The position numbers were made by a program, and so were the translations under genes. DNA of 64,000 bases from Streptococcus suis YS56 (GTDB lineage Bacteria; Bacillota; Bacilli; Lactobacillales; Streptococcaceae), in assembly GCF_000440115.1 (NCBI RefSeq), contig NZ_ALMY01000029.1, forward strand, positions 1 to 64,000. Direction: 5' to 3'. Positions 26,075-36,162 of this stretch are shown piece after piece (the stretch's first letter is position 1; each line of letters opens with the position of its first letter). Under the pieces are notes generated by a model. It searched no databases and had not been told where the DNA came from. It saw only the letters and a program-made list of their open reading frames with translations.

Positions 26075-26740
26075 ATGAAAAAATATGGTTTAGGAATTGC
26101 TTTGCTGGTCTTGGCAGGCTTGGTCTTGTTTCAAGACTACTTGCCGGCTATTGAGCTTCCTCTTTGGAAATTAGTATTGGTAGTCGGTTGGAGTTATCTT
26201 CTCCTAAAGGCAATAATTAGAAGACAGTTAGTTACAAGCTTTGTGTGGGGAACTTTGGTCTTTATTATTTTGAACAATCACTTTGACTGGGTGGACATTG
26301 ATACCTGGACAGTAATTCTGGGATCGATACTAGCTTGTGCAGGATTGAAGTTACTGATAAAACCTAGGAGGAACAGGGATATGATTGATACAAAAAGTTT
26401 TGGAACAGGGGTGATTGGCGACAAGGGGCGGGAAACAGCTTTTGGCTCTTCAACTCGCTATATTCACGACGATAATTTTCTCCATGATAGTGTGGAAGTA
26501 GCCTTCGGCTCTAGTACAGTTTACTTTGATCAGGCGGTTATTTTAGGCGATAAGGCTGAATTCCATATCGATGCTGCCTTCTCAAATGTTACACTCTATC
26601 TGCCGGCCAACTGGCGAGCAGTGGTGGAACTGGACAGTGCTATGTCAACAACCAATAACTATGCGACTGAGCAGGGAGAAAAGGCCCTCCTTGTTACAGG
26701 TGACCTAGCCTTCTCAAACCTAACGATTTATTCTGCATAA
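26075..26740 (+). CDS. LiaF-like membrane protein
   Basis: 221 aa: four hydrophobic segments in residues 5-105, then a soluble beta-rich C-terminal domain (FGSSTRYIHDDNFLHDSVEVAFG split over 125-148, AAFSNVTLYLPANW, LAFSNLTIY). The pattern matches the cell-wall-active antibiotic response domain of LiaF/VraT-type proteins that restrain envelope-stress regulators. Co-transcribed with the LytTR gene. Confidence 0.75.
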   Translation: MKKYGLGIALLVLAGLVLFQDYLPAIELPLWKLVLVVGWSYLLLKAIIRRQLVTSFVWGTLVFIILNNHFDWVDIDTWTVILGSILACAGLKLLIKPRRNRDMIDTKSFGTGVIGDKGRETAFGSSTRYIHDDNFLHDSVEVAFGSSTVYFDQAVILGDKAEFHIDAAFSNVTLYLPANWRAVVELDSAMSTTNNYATEQGEKALLVTGDLAFSNLTIYSA

Positions 26741-26825
26741 AGTGGCAAGAGGAAAGTCTATCCAGGCTCCTCTGCAGAATAAAAAGTCGGAATATTCTGG
26801 AAATTAAATAAAGAAAGGGATTATC

Positions 26826-28106
26826 ATGAAAAAGATTTTGAAAAATGCGACTTACCTATGGGTACTGACTGCGGATATGCTGTCCAATTTTGGTGATGTG
26901 GTCTATTATCTGGCCTTGATGAACTATGTCTTGCTGGTGCCCAACAGCCGTCTGGCGCTGGCGATCGTGACCTTCTCAGAAATCTTTCCTAGCTTTATGG
27001 GGCTCTTTACGGGCTATCTGGCAGATAAGACGATCAACAAAATCAGCACTATTAAGTTGACCCTCCTCTTTCGCGTTGTACTCTATCTCATCCTCGGTTT
27101 CTGCATGGGCTTTGAGCCAGCCCTCTGGATTGTCGTGGTGGCTGCAACTTTCAATGTCTTTGCAGACTTCGCTGGCTTCTATGAAAACGGCCTCTATACA
27201 CCTCTGGGATTGCGCGTAGCGCCCAAAGAAGAGCGGGAGCAGTACTCGGCCTTTCGCCAGACCGTTACCAGTCTCCTCAACATCGCCTTTCAGGCCCTCT
27301 CTGCCCTCTTGGTCGGCCTCCTCTCCTACCAAAACCTCGCCTTTCTCAACGCTGGCACCTTTTTGGCTGCTCTCCTCATCATGCAGCTGCTAACGCCGGC
27401 CTTTCGCAAACTCCTGACGGAGCAGCCTTTGAAAATAGCAGAGCAGCCGAGCCAGCCCGAGCAGGCAGCCAAGGGTCCAGGCATTCTAGCTTCTTTCAAG
27501 CAAGCAATCGTGGAGCTTCGCAAGATTCCCGAGTTCCGTCTGGTCCTGATTACCAGCCCCATTATCAACGCCTGCGGAGCGATTCTCTATCCTATTCTTG
27601 TCCTGCTGATTAGCGAAGACCCAGCCCTCGTTTTCCTCAATGTTGAAACAACCCTTGCCCTGACCATTCTGATTTTCTTTGTCGGCAACATCTTGGGCTC
27701 GACCTTGGTCTTTACTCTCTTCAAAAAGACCAGCATGGTGACGCTTGAAGTGGCTGCCACTTTCTCTCTACTGGGAGTATTTGTCGGAATGTTGCTTCAC
27801 CAACTGCCAATTATTTTCTTCTTCCTTACTACAATGGGAATTAGTTCTGGAGCTAGTGGCCCTAAGTTTAACGCTAAGTTTGTCAACTCCATGCCAGAGG
27901 AGCAGCTGGCAACTATCGGCGGAGCGGTATCGACCTATTTTATGCTAGGTCAAGCTTTTACTCGACTACTGGTATCAGGTCTGGTCTTAGTATTGACTGT
28001 CAATCAGATTAGCGGACTTTTCCTAGCGGCAACTGGCTTGTTGGTCCTCTATGTCCTCTACTGGCTGGCACGGAATCAAAAAACACCTCAAAATCAGTCT
28101 GCGTAG
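26826..28106 (+). CDS. Major facilitator superfamily transporter
   Basis: 426 aa with about 12 transmembrane helices. The start ILKNATYLWVLTADMLSNFGDVVYYLAL and LTGYLADKTINK-like loop (FTGYLADKTINKIS) resemble MFS efflux proteins of the MefA/enterobactin-exporter type. A long cytoplasmic loop (about 195-225) is rich in Gln/Pro. AAAGGG precedes the ATG. Substrate unknown; drug or metabolite export is likely. Confidence 0.82.
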   Translation: MKKILKNATYLWVLTADMLSNFGDVVYYLALMNYVLLVPNSRLALAIVTFSEIFPSFMGLFTGYLADKTINKISTIKLTLLFRVVLYLILGFCMGFEPALWIVVVAATFNVFADFAGFYENGLYTPLGLRVAPKEEREQYSAFRQTVTSLLNIAFQALSALLVGLLSYQNLAFLNAGTFLAALLIMQLLTPAFRKLLTEQPLKIAEQPSQPEQAAKGPGILASFKQAIVELRKIPEFRLVLITSPIINACGAILYPILVLLISEDPALVFLNVETTLALTILIFFVGNILGSTLVFTLFKKTSMVTLEVAATFSLLGVFVGMLLHQLPIIFFFLTTMGISSGASGPKFNAKFVNSMPEEQLATIGGAVSTYFMLGQAFTRLLVSGLVLVLTVNQISGLFLAATGLLVLYVLYWLARNQKTPQNQSA

Positions 28107-28117
28107 GCTGATTTTTC
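28091..28117 (+). terminator. Terminator overlapping the MFS stop
   Basis: AAATCAG-TCTGCGTAGG-CTGATTT then TT; it contains the TAG stop codon. Confidence 0.65.
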
Positions 28118-28158
28118 TATCTTCTTATGCTTATCTATGCTATAATGTTCTTGATTGC

Positions 28159-28260
28159 TACTCTTCGAAAATCAAATTCAGACGTCGTTGACTTGACTTG
28201 ATGAACTTCAGTTCTATCTTCGTCTGCATCGCCTAGTCTGATTTCGATTTTCATTGAGTA
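28159..28260. repeat. RUP-like element, intact copy
   Basis: 102 bp with ends TACTCTTCGAAAATC and GATTTTCATTGAGTA, inverted relative to each other over the GAAAATC core. The same termini define RUP in S. pneumoniae, a short non-autonomous element thought to be moved by an IS630-type transposase. It ends 23 bp before the gltX start, so it forms most of the gltX upstream region. Confidence 0.75.
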
Positions 28261-28283
28261 TGAAAATTTTACAGGAGAGAAAC

Positions 28284-29738
28284 ATGACTAAACCAATTCG
28301 TGTGCGTTACGCACCAAGTCCGACAGGACTGTTGCATATCGGAAATGCCCGTACAGCATTGTTCAACTATCTTTTTGCCCGTCATCACGGCGGTACTTTC
28401 CTTATTCGTATCGAAGACACAGACCGCAAACGCCATGTGGAAGACGGCGAGCGTTCTCAGCTAGAAAACCTGCGTTGGTTGGGTATTGACTGGGATGAGA
28501 GTCCAGAAACTCATGAGCAATACCGTCAATCAGAGCGTTTGGATATTTACCAAAAGTATGTTGATCAACTTTTGGCAGAAGGTAAGGCCTACAAATCTTA
28601 CGTGACAGAAGAAGAATTGGCGGCGGAGCGTGAGCGTCAGGAAGCTGCGGGTGAAACTCCTCGCTACATCAACGAATACCTTGGTATGTCTGAAGATGAA
28701 AAAGCAACCTACGTTGCAGAGCGTGAGGCAGCTGGCATTGTCCCAACTGTTCGCTTGGCTGTCAATGAAACTGGCATCTACAAGTGGAATGACATGGTTA
28801 AGGGCGAAATCGAGTTTGAAGGGGGCAACATCGGTGGCGACTGGGTTATCCAGAAACGCGATGGCTATCCAACCTACAACTTTGCCGTTGTGGTGGATGA
28901 TCATCTCATGGAAATCTCGCACGTTATTCGTGGGGATGACCACATTGCCAATACACCCAAGCAGCTTATGGTCTATGAGGCATTGGGCTGGGAAGCACCA
29001 GAATTTGCCCACATGACCTTGATTATCAACTCTGCTACGGGTAAAAAGTTGTCCAAACGTGACACCAATACTCTGGCCTTTATCGAAGATTACCGCAAAA
29101 AAGGCTACTTGCCAGAAGCTGTTTTCAACTTTATCACGCTTTTGGGTTGGACACCTGGTGGCGAGGAAGAAATCTTCTCCAAAGAGGAGATTATCCAACT
29201 CTTTGACGAAAAACGCCTCAGCAAGTCACCAGCTTCCTTTGATCCGAAAAAGTTGGCTTGGATGGGCAATGAGTACATCAAAAAAGCTGATTTGGAGACC
29301 ATTTTCAACCTTGCCAAACCATTCTTGGAAGAAGCTGGTCGTTTGACAGACAAGGCAGAAAAATTAGTGGAACTTTACAAACCACAAATGTCATCTGCGG
29401 ATGAAATTGTTGGTTTGACAGACCTTTTCTTCTCTGATTTCCCAGAATTGACAGACGAGGAAAAAGAAGTCATGGCAGGCGAAACGGTACCGACTGTCCT
29501 CAATGCCCTCAAGGAAAAATTGGAAGCCATGACAGACGAAGATTTCCAACCAGATAACATCTTCCCACAAATCAAGGCCGTTCAAAAAGAAACAGGCATC
29601 AAGGGCAAAAACCTCTTCATGCCTATCCGTATCGCCGTTTCAGGTGAAATGCACGGACCAGAGTTGCCAAATACCATTTACCTACTCGGCCGTGAAAAAT
29701 CCATCCAGCATATTGATAATATGTTGAAGAGTTTGTAA
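28284..29738 (+). CDS. gltX: Glutamyl-tRNA synthetase
   Basis: 484 aa class I synthetase. HIGH-like motif [17 protein letters not shown] (about 10-26) and KMSKS-like KKLSKRDT (about 253-260). The ATG at 28284 has GGAGAG upstream and gives [12 protein letters not shown]; an in-frame ATG farther up lies at the end of the RUP-like repeat. Length is normal for a non-discriminating Firmicutes enzyme that also charges tRNA-Gln. Confidence 0.96.
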   Translation: MTKPIRVRYAPSPTGLLHIGNARTALFNYLFARHHGGTFLIRIEDTDRKRHVEDGERSQLENLRWLGIDWDESPETHEQYRQSERLDIYQKYVDQLLAEGKAYKSYVTEEELAAERERQEAAGETPRYINEYLGMSEDEKATYVAEREAAGIVPTVRLAVNETGIYKWNDMVKGEIEFEGGNIGGDWVIQKRDGYPTYNFAVVVDDHLMEISHVIRGDDHIANTPKQLMVYEALGWEAPEFAHMTLIINSATGKKLSKRDTNTLAFIEDYRKKGYLPEAVFNFITLLGWTPGGEEEIFSKEEIIQLFDEKRLSKSPASFDPKKLAWMGNEYIKKADLETIFNLAKPFLEEAGRLTDKAEKLVELYKPQMSSADEIVGLTDLFFSDFPELTDEEKEVMAGETVPTVLNALKEKLEAMTDEDFQPDNIFPQIKAVQKETGIKGKNLFMPIRIAVSGEMHGPELPNTIYLLGREKSIQHIDNMLKSL

Positions 29739-29745
29739 GATAAAT

Positions 29746-29778
29746 AATCCCCGCTGTCCTGTGATAGCGGGGATTTTG
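29746..29778. terminator. Bidirectional terminator
   Basis: AATCCCCGCT-GTCCTGTGAT-AGCGGGGATT then TT, between convergent gltX and the MerR gene. Confidence 0.85.
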
Positions 29779-30141
29779 CTAAAAGTTCTGTAATTTTTCC
29801 TCAATCTGCTGGAGTAGGTTTTCTAAATTTTCCCTCTGTTCTTGGAGCAGGAGGATTTGTTTTTCACGGTCGACAATTTCATCCAGTATGACCTGTTTGT
29901 TTTCTTCAAGCTGTTCGAGGCTACCGCATTTTGTGTCGTGAAGTTCTTTGATACGGATAATGGCTTTCACAGATAGGCCTAACTGGCGAAGTCCTAGGAT
30001 ATTTTCTAGGTTGTTGATTTCTTCTTCATTCCAGTAGTAGTTACCGTTAACCAGCTGAGGTTGTAGCAATCCTTGTTCGGTGTAGAAGCGAAGCGTATCA
30101 CGTTTGATACCAAATTGTTGCATAACTTGTCCTGTTTTCAT
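29779..30141 (-). CDS. MerR-family regulator
   Basis: 120 aa from an ATG preceded by AGAGGAG. N-terminal MerR winged helix (GQVMQQFGIKRDTLRFYTEQG, about 4-24, then QPQLVNGNYYWNEEE), a linker and a long C-terminal dimerisation coiled coil (about 75-118). Cys84 in HDTKCGSLEQ could act in sensing. Divergent from a small membrane protein whose promoter has the stretched spacer typical of MerR targets. Confidence 0.85.
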   Translation of the reverse strand: MKTGQVMQQFGIKRDTLRFYTEQGLLQPQLVNGNYYWNEEEINNLENILGLRQLGLSVKAIIRIKELHDTKCGSLEQLEENKQVILDEIVDREKQILLLQEQRENLENLLQQIEEKLQNF

Positions 30142-30150
30142 AATCTCCTC

Positions 30151-30181
30151 TTGACAGTGCCTTACCCCCTCATGATACATT
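30151..30181 (+). promoter_or_regulatory. MerR-type promoter with 19-bp spacer
   Basis: TTGACA (30151-30156) and TACATT (30176-30181) are 19 bp apart, the over-long spacing that MerR activators correct by twisting DNA. It lies between the MerR gene and the 95-aa membrane protein gene. Confidence 0.7.
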
Positions 30182-30201
30182 GATGGGGAAAGGAGTTCTA
30201 T

Positions 30202-30489
30202 ATGCTTATTCTTAAATGCTTGATTGTGCTTTATTTGGGGCTGTTGCCGCTATCTGCTTGGGTATATCGCAAGCAACTTCCCAGCTGGTTACTGGTTTTA
30301 TATGCTTGCCCAGTATTGCTCAGTTTGTTGGGCTGGCAGACAGTTTGGGGATTTATTCTCGGTTTATTTTTGGCTTGCGGTGTGCGTGTCTTAGGTGGTC
30401 GCATTCTTTTTGGGAGAAACCATCTCAGTCACTTTTTATCTCATGTTGTACTGAGTTTCATTCTCGCTCTTACCCTGTTCTTGTTCTAA
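30202..30489 (+). CDS. Small membrane protein, 95 aa, MerR-linked
   Basis: Three hydrophobic segments: CLIVLYLGLLPLSAWVY, WLLVLYACPVLLSLLGW / FILGLFLACGVRVLGG, and VVLSFILALTLFLF. ATG with AAAGGAG upstream. I do not recognise a named family. Control by the divergent MerR protein is inferred from the promoter. The 3' end overlaps the convergent NUDIX gene by 54 bp. Confidence 0.75.
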   Translation: MLILKCLIVLYLGLLPLSAWVYRKQLPSWLLVLYACPVLLSLLGWQTVWGFILGLFLACGVRVLGGRILFGRNHLSHFLSHVVLSFILALTLFLF

Positions 30490-30978
30490 AAACAAGCTCT
30501 CCACATAGTCCTTCTGTCTTGGGATAACCTGTTCATTTTCCAGGAACTCTTTCAACTTTTCTTGTGGGACCCAGATGTAGTTGCTGGTTTCTGCGGCTTG
30601 GAGTTGGATAGCAGATTTGTCCCAGTCGGTTTCAGCCCAGTAGCAGTGGAAGATACACTGGTCATCATGGGCAACAAAGTGTGTATGGTGGCGGAGTTGG
30701 GTCGCTGTCAGTTCAATGCCTGTTTCTTCGCGGACTTCGCGTAAAATGGCCTGCTCTGCTATTTCCCCAAACAAGGCCGAGCCTCCTGCTGTCGCTTCAT
30801 AATAGTCAGGGTAGGAGGGCTTGGTGCTGTCGCGCTTCATGAAGAGGGTGCTGCCGTCGCGGTGGCGGATGATGCACTCGACGACCAGGTGGTAGAGACC
30901 ATCGGGAATGGCTTCGCCGCGTGTGAGGGTATGGTCGGTCAGTTGGCCGTCGGCTGTGTAGGCGTTCCAAGTTTCCAT
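30436..30978 (-). CDS. NUDIX hydrolase
   Basis: 180 aa from the ATG giving METWNAYTADGQ, preceded by AAAGGAG. NUDIX box GGSALFGEIAEQAILREVRE followed by ETGIEL (about 79-104). The N-terminal layout, with a hydrolase box after a DGLYHLVVECIIRHRDG stretch, resembles IPP isomerase-like or generic NUDIX proteins. Substrate unknown. Confidence 0.85.
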   Translation of the reverse strand: METWNAYTADGQLTDHTLTRGEAIPDGLYHLVVECIIRHRDGSTLFMKRDSTKPSYPDYYEATAGGSALFGEIAEQAILREVREETGIELTATQLRHHTHFVAHDDQCIFHCYWAETDWDKSAIQLQAAETSNYIWVPQEKLKEFLENEQVIPRQKDYVESLFLEQEQGKSENETQYNMR

Positions 30979-31087
30979 GTTTTGCTCCTTTTTAGATTGG
31001 TTATTCATTATAGCAAATCTGGAAGTGTTAGACAAGCATCTTGCGGATGTTTGGACATCGCAAAAATTCAAGAATTATTGAGCTAAA

Positions 31088-31113
31088 AGCTGACTTCGGT
31101 CAGTTTTTTCTTT
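31088..31113. terminator. Hairpin terminator
   Basis: CTGAC-TTCG-GTCAG followed by TTTTTTC. Confidence 0.7.
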
Positions 31114-31163
31114 TGTTCCTTTTCAAATCAAGGTTGAAAATATACAAAAAATTTTTAAAAATG

Positions 31164-31204
31164 TGTATAATTATGTTGCAAAAAGTATAAATATACACTA
31201 TAAT
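31164..31204 (+). promoter_or_regulatory. argGH promoter with two ARG-box-like sites
   Basis: TTGCAA (31176-31181), 17-nt spacer, TATAAT (31199-31204). TGTATAATTATG (31164-31175) abuts the -35, and GTATAAATATACAC (31185-31198) fills the spacer. Both fit the AT-rich palindromic ArgR consensus, so arginine-dependent repression is likely. Confidence 0.65.
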
Positions 31205-31247
31205 AGTCACTAAGTTTTATAAAAAAACAATAGAAATGAGAATGCTT

Positions 31248-32441
31248 ATGTCAAAAGAAAAATTAATCTTAGCTTATTCAGGTGGCCTTGATACTTCAGT
31301 TGCAATTGCTTGGTTGAAAAAAGACTATGATGTCATTGCGGTTTGTATGGATGTTGGAGAGGGTAAAGACCTCGACTTTATTCATGATAAGGCCTTGTCA
31401 ATCGGTGCTATTGAGTCCCATGTATTGGATGTAAAAGAAGAATTCGCTCAAGAATATGTCCTACCTGCCTTACAAGCCCATGCCTATTATGAGCAAAAAT
31501 ATCCGCTGGTATCGGCTCTTAGTCGTCCCTTGATTTCTAAAAAGTTGGTGGAAATGGCTCATAAGACAGGAGCAACCACTATCGCCCACGGCTGTACTGG
31601 TAAGGGCAATGACCAGGTGCGGTTTGAGGTAGCCATTGCAGCCCTGGATCCAACTTTGAAAGTTGTAGCCCCTGTTCGGGAGTGGAAGTGGGCGCGTGAA
31701 GAGGAAATTATCTTCGCCAAGGAAAATGGTGTACCAGTCCCAGCTGACCTAGACAGTCCTTACTCAGTCGACCAAAACCTTTGGGGTCGTGCCAATGAGT
31801 GCGGAGTTTTAGAAAATCCATGGAATGAAGCGCCAGAAGATGCTTTTGGTATTACAACTGCACCAGAAAATGCACCAGATACTCCTGAGTATGTCGATAT
31901 TGAGTTTAAAGCAGGGATTCCTGTTGCTGTAAATGGTGAAGAGTTAAGTCTGGCTAATCTCATTCAAAGACTCAATGTCATTGCTGGTAAGCATGGTGTG
32001 GGTCGGATTGACCACGTGGAAAATCGTTTAGTCGGAATCAAGTCACGTGAAATTTATGAGTGTCCAGGAGCCATTACCCTTCTGACAGCCCACAAGGAAA
32101 TTGAAGATTTGACCCTGGTGCGGGAAGTATCGCATTTCAAACCAATTGTCTCTAATGAGCTATCTAATCTCATTTACAATGGTTTGTGGTTCAACCCTGC
32201 AACTCAGGCATTGAAAGCTTATTTGCAAGCAACTCAATCGGTCGTGAATGGTACAGCAAAAGTGAAATTGTATAAGGGGTCAGCCAAAGTAGTTGCTCGG
32301 AAATCTCCAAATTCCCTTTATGATGAAGATTTGGCAACCTATACCAGTGCAGATACCTTTGATCAAGATGCAGCAGTTGGTTTCATCAAGCTTTGGGGAT
32401 TACCAACCAAGGTCAATGCGGAAATTCATAAAAAGAGCTAG
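31248..32441 (+). CDS. argG: Argininosuccinate synthase
   Basis: 397 aa. Condenses citrulline and aspartate with ATP. N-terminal P-loop [15 protein letters not shown] (about 8-22), [14 protein letters not shown] (about 116-129) and [10 protein letters not shown] are canonical. Three in-frame ATGs occur at 31236, 31242 and 31248; the last matches family N-termini ([13 protein letters not shown]). argH follows 13 bp later. Confidence 0.96.
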   Translation: MSKEKLILAYSGGLDTSVAIAWLKKDYDVIAVCMDVGEGKDLDFIHDKALSIGAIESHVLDVKEEFAQEYVLPALQAHAYYEQKYPLVSALSRPLISKKLVEMAHKTGATTIAHGCTGKGNDQVRFEVAIAALDPTLKVVAPVREWKWAREEEIIFAKENGVPVPADLDSPYSVDQNLWGRANECGVLENPWNEAPEDAFGITTAPENAPDTPEYVDIEFKAGIPVAVNGEELSLANLIQRLNVIAGKHGVGRIDHVENRLVGIKSREIYECPGAITLLTAHKEIEDLTLVREVSHFKPIVSNELSNLIYNGLWFNPATQALKAYLQATQSVVNGTAKVKLYKGSAKVVARKSPNSLYDEDLATYTSADTFDQDAAVGFIKLWGLPTKVNAEIHKKS

Positions 32442-32454
32442 AAAGTAGGAGCTT

Positions 32455-33849
32455 ATGGAAGCAAAGAAATTATGGGGTGGTCGCTTTGAAGCCAGTCTTG
32501 AGGAATGGGTTGAAGAATTCGGAGCCTCCATTCGCTTTGACCAAAAATTGGCCAAGTATGATATTCAGGGGTCTTTAGCCCATGTCAAGATGCTTGGATC
32601 CACAGGGATTATCAAGCTTGAAGAAGCCCAGGCTATTCAAACTGGTCTGGAAGAATTGTTGGCAGACTACGAGGCTGGCAAGTTAGTGTTTGATATTCGA
32701 AACGAAGATATTCACATGAATATCGAAAGTCTATTGACGGAGAAAATAGGTCCAGTTGCAGGCAAACTCCACACAGCTCGTTCTCGTAACGATCAAGTAG
32801 CGACCGATATGCACCTCTATCTGAAGGATACCCTCTTTCAAGTGGTAGACAAATTGACCAACCTACGTCAGGTTTTACTAGACCTTGCACAGGAGCATGT
32901 GGAAACAATCATGCCTGGCTATACCCATTTGCAACATGCCCAACCTATCAGCTTTGCTCAGCACTTGTTGGCCTATTACAACATGTTCAGCCGAGACAGT
33001 GAGCGCTTTGCATTCAATATGTTGCATACAGATTTATCCCCACTTGGTGCGGCGGCCTTGGCAGGGACGACCTTTCCGATTGACCGTCAGATGACCTCTG
33101 ATTTGATGGGCTTTGCCCAGCCCTATAGTAATTCTCTTGATGCTGTGTCTGACCGTGATTTTATCCTGGAATTTCTGTCAAATGCCAGTATCCTCATGAT
33201 GCACATGTCGCGTTTGTGTGAAGAAATCATCAACTGGTGTTCACATGAATACCAATTTGTCACCCTATCCGATACCTTTTCAACAGGTTCTTCCATCATG
33301 CCTCAGAAGAAAAATCCAGATATGGCTGAGCTGATTCGGGGGAAAACAGGTAGAGTTTATGGGAACTTAGTTGGCCTACTGACAGTCATGAAATCCCTGC
33401 CTTTAACCTATAATAAGGACTTGCAGGAAGACAAGGAAGGCATGTTTGATACGACAGAAACGATTTTAGTATCTATTGATATTTTGGCAGGGATGTTGCA
33501 ATCGATGACGGTCCATAAGGAAAGGATGGCTCAATCGACAGAGAAGGACTTTTCAAATGCAACTGAATTAGCGGATTACTTGGCTAGTAAAGGTTTGCCC
33601 TTCCGCCAAGCGCATGAGATTGTTGGAAAACTGGTCTTGGAATGTAGCAAGGCAGGCTATTATTTACAGGATGTTCCTTTGGAACGTTTTCAAGAGTTGT
33701 CGCCTGTCATTGGACCGGATATTTATACAGCTTTAGAATCGGAAACAGCAGTTTCGCGCAGAAATTCGCTAGGTGGAACTGGATTTGAATCCATTCGTTG
33801 GCAAATTCAGCAAGCAAAAGCACAAATAATCGCTTCAAAAGGCCTCTAA
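32455..33849 (+). CDS. argH: Argininosuccinate lyase
   Basis: 464 aa. Splits argininosuccinate into arginine and fumarate. Family marks: [20 protein letters not shown] (5-24), [16 protein letters not shown], and the signature loop [15 protein letters not shown] (about 281-295) with the catalytic Ser. TAGGAG precedes the ATG. Second gene of the arginine operon. Confidence 0.96.
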   Translation: MEAKKLWGGRFEASLEEWVEEFGASIRFDQKLAKYDIQGSLAHVKMLGSTGIIKLEEAQAIQTGLEELLADYEAGKLVFDIRNEDIHMNIESLLTEKIGPVAGKLHTARSRNDQVATDMHLYLKDTLFQVVDKLTNLRQVLLDLAQEHVETIMPGYTHLQHAQPISFAQHLLAYYNMFSRDSERFAFNMLHTDLSPLGAAALAGTTFPIDRQMTSDLMGFAQPYSNSLDAVSDRDFILEFLSNASILMMHMSRLCEEIINWCSHEYQFVTLSDTFSTGSSIMPQKKNPDMAELIRGKTGRVYGNLVGLLTVMKSLPLTYNKDLQEDKEGMFDTTETILVSIDILAGMLQSMTVHKERMAQSTEKDFSNATELADYLASKGLPFRQAHEIVGKLVLECSKAGYYLQDVPLERFQELSPVIGPDIYTALESETAVSRRNSLGGTGFESIRWQIQQAKAQIIASKGL

Positions 33850-33880
33850 ACGGTATGTTTATTGGCTTTTTTGAATTTTA

Positions 33881-33889
33881 TGGTATAAT
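33881..33889 (+). promoter_or_regulatory. Extended -10 promoter of rnpA-yidC-jag
   Basis: TGG-TATAAT (33881-33889) with a weak TTGGCT at -35 (33862). Confidence 0.55.
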
Positions 33890-33919
33890 AGAAGTAATTT
33901 TGAAAGATGGAGTGACGGT

Positions 33920-34279
33920 TTGAAGAAAAGCTATCGTGTCAAGCGTGAACGAGATTTTAATGACATTTTTACAAAAGGGAAAAATGTAGCCAATCGGAAG
34001 TTTGTTGTCTATCGATTGCCGAGAGAGCAGCATCACTTCCGGGTAGGTCTTTCTGTCAGTAAAAAATTGGGAAATGCTGTGATGCGAAATCGAATTAAAC
34101 GAAGAATTCGCCATGTCTTACTTGAATGTCGCTCGGACTTGGTTGCGGATGACTTCGTTATTATTGCTCGTAAAGGTGTAGAAGAGTTGTCCTATCAAGA
34201 AATCAAGCAAAACCTAATCCATGTTTTAAAACTAGCAAAACTCTACCAGGAAGGTGTTGTGATTGAAAAAGAAAATTAA
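33920..34279 (+). CDS. rnpA: Ribonuclease P protein component
   Basis: 119 aa. Basic protein that binds the RNase P RNA and pre-tRNA leader. RNR motif [16 protein letters not shown] (about 52-67) and [19 protein letters not shown] are typical. TTG start behind ATGGAGTGACGG. Overlaps yidC by 17 bp; rpmH, often nearby in other bacteria, is 5.7 kb downstream here. Confidence 0.95.
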   Translation: MKKSYRVKRERDFNDIFTKGKNVANRKFVVYRLPREQHHFRVGLSVSKKLGNAVMRNRIKRRIRHVLLECRSDLVADDFVIIARKGVEELSYQEIKQNLIHVLKLAKLYQEGVVIEKEN

Positions 34280-35075
34280 GTGGGCAGGTTTGCTCATTGC
34301 TTCTCTGTTTATTTTGACTGCTTGTGGTACCGGACCAGTAACCAGTCAATCAACAGAAGCTTGGGACCGATTGATTTATTGGTTTGCCAGCGTTATTCAA
34401 TTTTTATCAATTAATGGTCAGATTGGAATCGGAATTATTCTCTTTACGATTTTAATTCGAACCCTTCTGTTGCCCTTGTTCCAAATACAGATGAATTCCT
34501 CACGGAAGATGCAGGAGCTTCAACCTCAGCTGAAAAAGTTGCAAGCGGAGTATCCAGGAACGGATATGGAAAGTCGCCAGCAGCTCTATGAAGCAACGCA
34601 AGCTCTCTACAAAGAGAATGGCGTCAGCATGAGAGCGTCCATGATTCCGCTCTTTATTCAAATGCCAATCCTTTTGGCCCTCTTTCAAGCTCTGACACGT
34701 GTTGAAGCCTTGAAAGTAGGTCACTTCCTTTGGTTAAATTTTGGGGAGCCGGATCCGTTCTTCATTTTGCCGATTCTGGCTGCAGTGTTTACATTCCTTA
34801 GCTCATGGTTGACCAATAAATCAGCAATTGAGAAGAATATGGCTATGACAATTATGACCTATGTCATGCCTGTGATGATCTTTTTCTTTGCTGTGGCAGC
34901 TGCTAGTGGGGTGGCTTTGTATTGGACAGTGTCAAATGCCTATCAGGTTGCTCAAACCTTGGTGTTCAATAATCCGTTTAAAATAATAGCAGAGCGTCAA
35001 GCGAAAATTGATGCGGAAAAAGAACGTCAGGCAAAAATTCGACGGGCACAGAAAAAAGCACAGAAAAAGAAATAG
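34263..35075 (+). CDS. yidC: Membrane protein insertase YidC (SpoIIIJ type)
   Basis: 270 aa. Lipoprotein signal with lipobox ILTACG (about 17-22), then five transmembrane helices; conserved [23 protein letters not shown] (split near 60-80) carries the functional Arg of the YidC groove. The C-terminus is strongly basic ([18 protein letters not shown]), as expected for ribosome contact. TTG start. Followed by jag. Confidence 0.93.
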   Translation: MKKKIKWAGLLIASLFILTACGTGPVTSQSTEAWDRLIYWFASVIQFLSINGQIGIGIILFTILIRTLLLPLFQIQMNSSRKMQELQPQLKKLQAEYPGTDMESRQQLYEATQALYKENGVSMRASMIPLFIQMPILLALFQALTRVEALKVGHFLWLNFGEPDPFFILPILAAVFTFLSSWLTNKSAIEKNMAMTIMTYVMPVMIFFFAVAAASGVALYWTVSNAYQVAQTLVFNNPFKIIAERQAKIDAEKERQAKIRRAQKKAQKKK

Positions 35076-35095
35076 GAAAACTAGGAGAGAGAAAG

Positions 35096-36091
35096 ATGAA
35101 ATTTACAGGAGATACAGTTGAAGAAGCGATTCAAAATGGCTTGAATGAATTGAATATTCCTCGAAAGAAAGCTCACATTACAGTCATTGCAAGAGAGAAG
35201 AGAGGCTTCCTAGGTTTTGGTAAAAAACCTGCGACTGTTGATATCGATGTTATCAATGAAACAACCGTTGTAAAAGCTAATCAAAAGGCCGTTCGTGGCG
35301 TTCCAAGTGAGATCAATGAGCTCAATGAACCAGTAAAAAGTGTTTCAGAAGCTACGATTGATTTAGGTAAAGTTGTTGCGGCAGTGAAGGAATTTGAAAA
35401 ATCTGGTCAAACGCTTGATGATGAAATTAAGGCTCAGATTTTGAAAAATGAAAAAGAAGCGACAACGATTTTGGAAGAAACAGGTCGGATTGAAATTCTT
35501 TCCGATGAATTATTAGCTAGTGTAGCACCTGATCCAGTTGTACAAGAAGTAGGTTCAGAACCGGCTACTGAAGCAGTTGCCAAGGACGAATTTACAGACC
35601 TGGATATCAAAATTGAGCAACAATATGATATTGAAACAGTTGTTGCAGAAGTAACAGCTTATGTCCAAGAAATTTTAGATGATATGGATGTTGAAGCCAG
35701 CATTGAAACGAGCCATAACCGCCGTACAATCAATATCCAAGTGGATACCAATGAACCAGGACGTGTCATCGGCTATCATGGTAAGGTCTTAAAAGCCTTG
35801 CAACTATTGGCTCAGAACTTCCTATACAACCGTTATGAGCGCAATTTCTACATCACTATCAATGTGAATGACTATGTAGAACACCGTGCAGAAGTGCTTC
35901 AAGGCTATGCACAAAAGTTGGCGGAGCGTGTCTTGGCTGAGCAAGAAGCCTACCATACAGACCCTATGTCAAGCAGTGAGCGTAAAATCATCCACCGTAT
36001 CATTTCAAAAATGGACGGTCTGACAAGCTATTCAGAAGGTAGCGAACCAAACCGCTATGTCGTAGTGGATATTGAAGGAAATCGTGATTAA
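35096..36091 (+). CDS. jag: Jag/KhpB RNA-binding protein
   Basis: 331 aa. N-terminal Jag_N domain (TGDTVEEAIQNGLNELNI), an acidic linker (about 60-180), a KH domain with GRVIGYHGKVLKALQLL (about 221-237) in place of GxxG, and a C-terminal R3H domain (SSERKIIHRIISKMDGL). In streptococci KhpB pairs with KhpA and affects cell elongation and division through RNA binding. Last gene of the rnpA operon. Confidence 0.93.
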   Translation: MKFTGDTVEEAIQNGLNELNIPRKKAHITVIAREKRGFLGFGKKPATVDIDVINETTVVKANQKAVRGVPSEINELNEPVKSVSEATIDLGKVVAAVKEFEKSGQTLDDEIKAQILKNEKEATTILEETGRIEILSDELLASVAPDPVVQEVGSEPATEAVAKDEFTDLDIKIEQQYDIETVVAEVTAYVQEILDDMDVEASIETSHNRRTINIQVDTNEPGRVIGYHGKVLKALQLLAQNFLYNRYERNFYITINVNDYVEHRAEVLQGYAQKLAERVLAEQEAYHTDPMSSSERKIIHRIISKMDGLTSYSEGSEPNRYVVVDIEGNRD

Positions 36092-36124
36092 AAAGAGGCT
36101 GAGCCTCAATACCATTAAGTTAAG

Positions 36125-36162
36125 GACCCTACTCCAATATTTATTGGATAGGGTCTTTTTTC
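36125..36162 (+). terminator. Terminator of rnpA-yidC-jag
   Basis: GACCCTACTCCAATA-TT-TATTGGATAGGGTC followed by TTTTTT. Confidence 0.85.
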
